This document shows, one piece after another, positions 59,021 to 64,000 of a stretch of DNA of 64,000 nucleotides. The translations under genes were made by a program, and so were the position numbers. The stretch spans positions 255,501-319,500 of the forward strand of contig OZ025283.1 of the NCBI GenBank assembly GCA_964019165.1, in the 5' to 3' direction. The stretch's first letter is position 1. Every line of letters starts with the position of its first letter. This DNA is from Mastigias papua. Its lineage: Eukaryota; Cnidaria; Scyphozoa; Rhizostomeae; Mastigiidae. Below the pieces are notes generated by a model. The model made no database searches, was not told the DNA's origin, and worked only from the letters and a program-made list of their open reading frames with translations.

Positions 59021-59900
59021 TGTGAAGTATTAGCAATGACTCATGATATCATTAATCGACAATTGACACATTTCTTAGGTACATCATATGGTGAACATGT
59101 ATTATCTAAATGTATGTTTTCACTGTCTGCCTCCCACTACACACTTTGAGCCTGAAGGGTTGGGCAAGAGTCCTTCCTTTATAGACCATGGATCATCAGA
59201 GTTTGTCCTGATTTTACAACTCTTCTGCAAGTTCAACACTTTTGCTTTTAGGATACTCATTGGCTATAGCATTATAGAGCATAGCTTAGCACTGTTCACT
59301 TCTTCAGGTACAAGGTCCTTTCTTTCAAAGTCAGTATATTGCAGCTGTTGGATTATAACTTAATCATTTGTTGGTATGCCAGCAAACTTTTCATTTCTCT
59401 CTGATAGAATCTCTTTATTTTAACTGGAGATTTTTAATGGAAGCTTCATAAAAGGCTTTTCTTTAGATGGAGAGCACACTGAATGGGTTACATTACCACA
59501 TAGTAATCAAGGGGCAGAAGGGTCACTCCATTGAAACAGAAGAAGTAGCAAGTAGAAAGGTGTGCAAAGTGGTATCTCACACAGGACTTGTTTTCTCCTG
59601 CACATTTTCACACCTGTGTCATGTTAGCAACATCTATGATGTCAAATAAGGAAGTGTACAAGTGGAAAAGATCCTTTTGCTCAGCTTGCAACAGTAAAAA
59701 TAATGCGAAAGATAATAAAGAAGTAATTTTTCACCATTTTCCATGAAATGCTACATGTTATGTTACTCTCTTCCTTCTGTACTAAGTTTCCTTGATTTTA
59801 AAACATGCTTGGACACATTGTTCATCTAAGGTGTGTATCTGTTAACTGGACCTGTGGAAGTTGCCTATTACTTTTAGTTTAGTTGTTATGAGTGACTACA
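59021..59900. other. Spacer, possibly the copia LTR and piggyBac 3' region
   Basis: No domain recognised in the plus ORFs at 59088-59363 or 59467-59649. The first few hundred bases could be the copia LTR. Confidence 0.3.
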
Positions 59901-59949
59901 GAGTTGCAGAAGGCAAGATCTGATGCATTGGAGCATGGCCTATGTCACT

Positions 59950-61128
59950 GCAAATGGTTGCATTTGCTGTGAACACTTTCAGCCTGAATTCCTTCACAAA
60001 TGTACAAATAACTGTATGAGACTTCTTCCCAAATGCAAAACCAACTCTTTATGACATACCCAGCCATCCAGCAATAGTTATAGAGAGTAAATGGCCATTC
60101 ACTGCCAGAGAGTCAAGTGCAAAGAGGTCTATTTTTTACGGGTCACTCTGGTTGCAGGGTACTTGAAATGAACACATCTCAGACTTGTTTCAAATCTGTT
60201 CCTGGCCATTACATCAGCAATGAGAGAAATTCTGGAATGGGTCTCCCACTACATTCTGTATGTTGCTGCAGAATAAAGTCCAGTGAAAAGTAGAACTTCA
60301 AAAAACTGCTCTACTTCTTCTTTAGTAATGCAGATCTCCTTTGCGTCTTTCTGTAATGCATAAATGTTAGTCTGTAAAGCAATATTTTCAAAGCACTCAT
60401 CACTTATAAATTTCTTGAAATAGTCACCTTGGCTTGGAATACTTTCTGGTGGTTTAGAGACTCTTTCGGTGAAAGCAGTATCAGGTGGTGTGAGTGACTT
60501 TTTAGCCATATGTATTTACCAGCTTTCTTGGGTGTTACCAAGTCCACCTCCTTTGCTGGTGATTTAGATTCTAAAGTGGACTACAGAGCTGGCTCTTCTA
60601 GTGCAAGTTCAAGTTCAAGTTTTCATATTTACAAGTCCACCACATACAAAAGTCAGACAACAATACAACTAAAAACAACAATTACATTAGTACTTAAATA
60701 GAACACACATTATACATACAACTGAAATGGACATTTGTAGGGAGAGGAAGTTATTTGAGGAGGAGCCCTCTCAGTAGATAGACTAATAAAGGAGAGAGCA
60801 CTCCCTGAGCAAAGACCGTATTATTCGTCAAATTGTAACTACATTTATCCATTATGTCAAATGAGATATCACTTTGATTGACAATTGCACCAGCTTGTTG
60901 AAGTTCAAATTCCAAAGATTCTATTTCTGGCATAGTAATTTCATCTTTGTTAAAAACAGAAATAGGGTTGAGATTTTTTGTTTCATCATCTGATTGACAA
61001 TCATCATCATCTAAGTCAGAAATATCTCCATCAGGTACTAGAACAATCTTCAGAGCTTTGCTAAGATCGTACACTTTTTCCTGTGACAGTCTTGTGTTTC
61101 TGTAGAATAAAATATACTTATGGATCAT
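59950..61128 (-). pseudogene. piggyBac transposase relic
   Basis: The minus ORF 61128-60751 is the acidic N-terminal region (DGDISDLDDDDCQSDDE). The ORF 60509-60249 reads DYFKKFISDECFENIALQTN, IYALQKDAK and EEVEQFFEVLLFTGLYSAAT, the start of the piggyBac DDE domain, and after a stop ISLIADVMARNRFETSLRCV continues it. Beyond about 60150 the similarity fades. The later catalytic region is not recognisable. Confidence 0.75.
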
Positions 61129-61657
61129 TTTCAGACAAATATATTAATTGAGGTGTAAGTCATAATGAATTTATCAACAGGTAATATTTAGCTGACCTTG
61201 TAAATGAGTAGATTTCAGCTTGGGCCTAACAACTGCTGTTGTAAGAGTGACGGTTACCATAGTTTCCCATTGTTGCCAAATGGCAAAAACAAACTCATGC
61301 ATGAAGAAATTAAGGTTTCTTTGAGAAAAATTTAGTATAGACTAGCATGATATTTTCTACAAAGCTAAATCTGTAAGGATTTGTAGTGTTCTACCCATAC
61401 TGTAGGCCAAAGAGCATTTTTCTTACCTTCAATTTCAGGCAACTTGTCAGGCATCTTCCATAGCACAATAGGCCAGACATATAAGTGAGGCTTCAAGATC
61501 CCAGATGAGCTTTAATATCGGTGTAACTTGCACAAAATGAAGAGGACGGATCATACTTTACCATTATATCCCAACGTTGAAAATTGGCAACAGGGCTGTG
61601 CTCGGTTACCATGATGAAAGATCATGTTGCCATTTGGCAACAATGGGAATCAAAGGG
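61129..61657 (-). mobile_element. piggyBac-type end with inverted repeats
   Basis: Read on the minus strand the end begins CCCTTTGATTCCCATTGTTG right after TTAA (61658-61661), the target of piggyBac. A 21-bp block with TTGCCATTTGGCAA at 61627-61647 is repeated inverted at 61266-61286. It could be the 5' end of the piggyBac relic at 59950-61128 or a separate 400-bp MITE; the left TTAA is not preserved. Confidence 0.55.
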
Positions 61658-61661
61658 TTAA

Positions 61662-62488
61662 CCATGGAGATATTTAGCTCTGCAGCTACTTTCTGCATCA
61701 TTCGGTTATACACCCCAAGTCAGTGATTAACTCCATCCAGTAAATAGTTTACTCCAATATTGCCTTGCCATTTCATGATACTTAAACACAACATTGTCAT
61801 TTCCTAGCCCAATATGTCCATAAATGAATGATTTTTCAACCACTTTGTGAATTTATCACTTACGTAAACTGAAAGGACTATATCATATTATATGCACATA
61901 GAGCATTAATGACACAATGTGAGATGGAATCATTAAGCTGTCTCACCTTTGCAGGTGGAAATAGAGAAGCAGCAGTTGCAATTAGCAATCTGAAGTGCTT
62001 CTGAGGTTCCTCCAGGGGTGGATCCAGACCGACTTATGCGACTTACATAAGTCATTCAAAGGTTTAGACAATGTCCTGTGATTTATATCATTATCTTTTC
62101 TGAGTACAGGACAAACATTCTATATCTGCAATTTTTGAGTTAAACTTCTTCTATTATCTGCTTTCTACAGTCGTTTGATTTACTTGTCTGGTTTTCTATT
62201 CATGGTTTGAGATTACATCATCAGAAAGGTAGGTAAAGAGGCCAGGATTCAACTAAATCTGGTTTATGCTTGACTTTACTCCACTTATGCAATAACTTAG
62301 AAATCGATTCTTTTCTTTTGTATTTTAAACAATAACATTGGTGAATATGATTGGTAAGTCAGTCAAACTTGCATCATAGGATGCGCAGTCATAAAAAACC
62401 TATTGATTTTGAAACCATTTTGGGATCCTATTGTTTTTGTAAGTCAGTCAGAAAACGCGTGTAATCGTTCAAGAGGTCCTTCAGTGAC
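61662..62488. other. Gene-poor stretch
   Basis: About 830 bases of AT-rich sequence without recognised features. Confidence 0.4.
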
Positions 62489-62491
62489 TTA

Positions 62492-63187
62492 AGGCCAGTT
62501 TCCACTTAGTCGCTTTGGTCGCGCGAATGAGCGAATGCATCCCCAGTGACAGGTATGGGAGATTGCAGCGAATAAGAGCAGCGACTCGTCGAATGATAAA
62601 TTTTGGCGGTAATAATAACACAATAAACAAAACATGGCGCTCACAAGAAGGCAATTGCTACTTATTTTATTACTACGAAGGCGTTTTCGTAGAACAAATG
62701 TTAAGCGAAAGAGATTTTGGATACGGAAGATATATTCTGAGCGAATTACTTATCGAGTAATCATGAAATTCTGCACTTCAAAATTATTTCCTGACGATTC
62801 ATGTTTCATATCAAGCCATACATAGGAAATACAAAATAGGATGTAGCAATACTACGAGAAAAACGGGTTGAAGGCAAAAATGAGCGAAGGAAGTACCCTA
62901 AAGTGTCTATTGTTTGTGAAATTCATCTCACCATATAAGCTCGGGGTTGTCCCAACATACTCAAATATCAAAACTAACTGCACGATATCAGGAAACTCCC
63001 CACTTCAGTGCCTTGCTATTGTTTGAAGTGCCAAGACACTGCGCGAATTCGCTCAGTAGTTCAACTGAGTTGAACTACTGAGCGAACGGGAGATCATTCG
63101 CAGCGAAATTAATTCTTGTTCACTACGCATGCTCAGAGGGCCATTCGCTCATTCGCGCGACCAAAGCGACTAAGTGGAAACTGGCCT
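62492..63187. mobile_element. Harbinger-type MITE with TTA duplication
   Basis: Inverted repeats of about 45 bp start AGGCCAGTTTCCACTTAGTC and continue GCTTTGGTCGCGCGAATG. TTA lies on both sides (62489-62491 and 63188-63190). Inside, the plus ORF 62634-62825 begins MALTRRQLLLILLLRRRFRR and continues KRFWIRKIY, like the Arg-rich N-terminus of Harbinger transposases, so this is an internally deleted derivative. GAGCGAATG-type motifs recur near both ends. Confidence 0.82.
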
Positions 63188-63190
63188 TTA

Positions 63191-64000
63191 CAGCTAGGTA
63201 GCCTCATAATCATTCTTCACAACAACAATGGTTCCAAGGGACTTAGAGAGAAACATTAAGGAGAGTCTAGAGAAAGGTGCAGCAGTACCCAACTTCATGT
63301 CATTTCTTAACACAGAGGACAACCAGGGGATTTCCCTGCAAGGTTTGCTCAGATAGTGCTTATTCTGAACTATTGATTCACTATAGTCAAGAATACAGTG
63401 AGCTAGTCAACTGTTATAAGTTTCCAAGTATAACTTCACAACGAGTACAAATTATAGCTGAAATGTTTTAAATACTAAAATAGATGAACTTGGATATTAA
63501 GCATGCGATAGGGGTTTTCCCTCAGTACCATCACGTTTTCATTCTTTTCATATGGAGTTGAATGAATATCCAATTATTCTAAGGTTTTACCTTAAAGTAG
63601 ATATGCTGTTAATTAGGCCTTGGATATATTTAGAGGGCAATAATGATGAATGAATAGTATTGAAAATAATTCAAGAAATGCTGGAATGGGTTGCAGTTTT
63701 GCCTAAGATAACTTTTGCTTGGATAACTTTGTTTTCCACTTAGTGCTTGACTTGAAATCAAGGGGTTGTGGGTAGCTGCTTACTGCATTTGTCATGTACA
63801 GATTCGCTTAGATATGCCCATTCTTGAAGTGTATAAGAGTGCAAATTTTGCATGCACTGTTGCACACTACCTCTTAAGCAGCTTAGAGGCTTAACAATGT
63901 AGGGTCAGTCAAATTCTGAATCATACCAAGTGTGAATGAAAACTTTCAGTCCTAGTACTGTTGGTAACTGCCTATACAACTCTTGCTCTTTGTTCATAAC
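63191..64000. other. Gene-poor stretch to the window end
   Basis: No coding or repeat feature recognised. The ORF 63277-63471 (64 codons) has no known domain. Confidence 0.4.

Overview
This is nuclear DNA of a eukaryote, almost certainly an invertebrate animal. The sequence is AT-rich, has long (TA)n and (TAA)n arrays, shows GT-AG introns, and is packed with animal transposable elements: LINE, Penelope, Ty3/gypsy, Ty1/copia, Mutator-like, hAT, Tc1, Harbinger, piggyBac and an IS3EU-like DDE element. The mix resembles sponge or cnidarian genomes, but no sequence here fixes the species. I see no prokaryotic operon, rRNA gene, intact tRNA gene or CRISPR array. Host genes are nearly absent; the only candidate is one short secretory, Cys-rich exon near 43.8-43.95 kb.

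Layout. 0-6.7 kb: a LINE 3' end, two Mutator-like relics and a non-autonomous hAT with an 8-bp target duplication. 6.7-11.3 kb: a decayed plus-strand Ty3/gypsy element with mutated RT and integrase catalytic residues. 11.3-14.27 kb and 27.96-29.28 kb: one GC-rich, virus-like block with a strongly codon-biased broken ORF, a minus-strand acidic ORF and repeated promoter-like units. It is split by a complete minus-strand Ty3/gypsy element (14271-27960) with 238-bp LTRs, PBS, PPT and a 4-bp target duplication. That element's integrase gene is itself interrupted by an R2-like LINE (minus, intact 1070-aa ORF) and an R4/Dong-like LINE (plus, one frameshift), both lying in TAA/TTA microsatellite.

29-44 kb: sparse relics, a Penelope RT relic, a Tc1 element with about 700-bp inverted repeats bounded by (TA)n, and a head-to-tail array of three 5'-truncated R2-like LINE copies. 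44-46.7 kb: Penelope pieces in inverted arrangement, one ending in a convincing hammerhead-ribozyme motif, and a TA-flanked MITE. 47.6-48.4 and 62.5-63.2 kb: Harbinger MITEs that keep the transposase N-terminus.

49122-54589 is the most interesting unit: a DNA transposon with about 290-bp inverted repeats and a 6-bp target duplication, encoding a plus-strand intron-containing IS3EU-like transposase and a convergent minus-strand alpha-kinase. The kinase gene is split by a Harbinger-type insertion that itself contains a 545-bp-arm palindrome flanked by (TA)n. 56.5-61.7 kb holds relics of Mutator-like, copia, Harbinger and piggyBac elements.

How the parts work together: the window is a history of nested insertion. 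REL-endonuclease LINEs occupy TAA microsatellites, while Penelope ends and Tc1 ends abut (TA)n tracts. The alpha-kinase carried between transposon ends is the clearest candidate for an under-described system.
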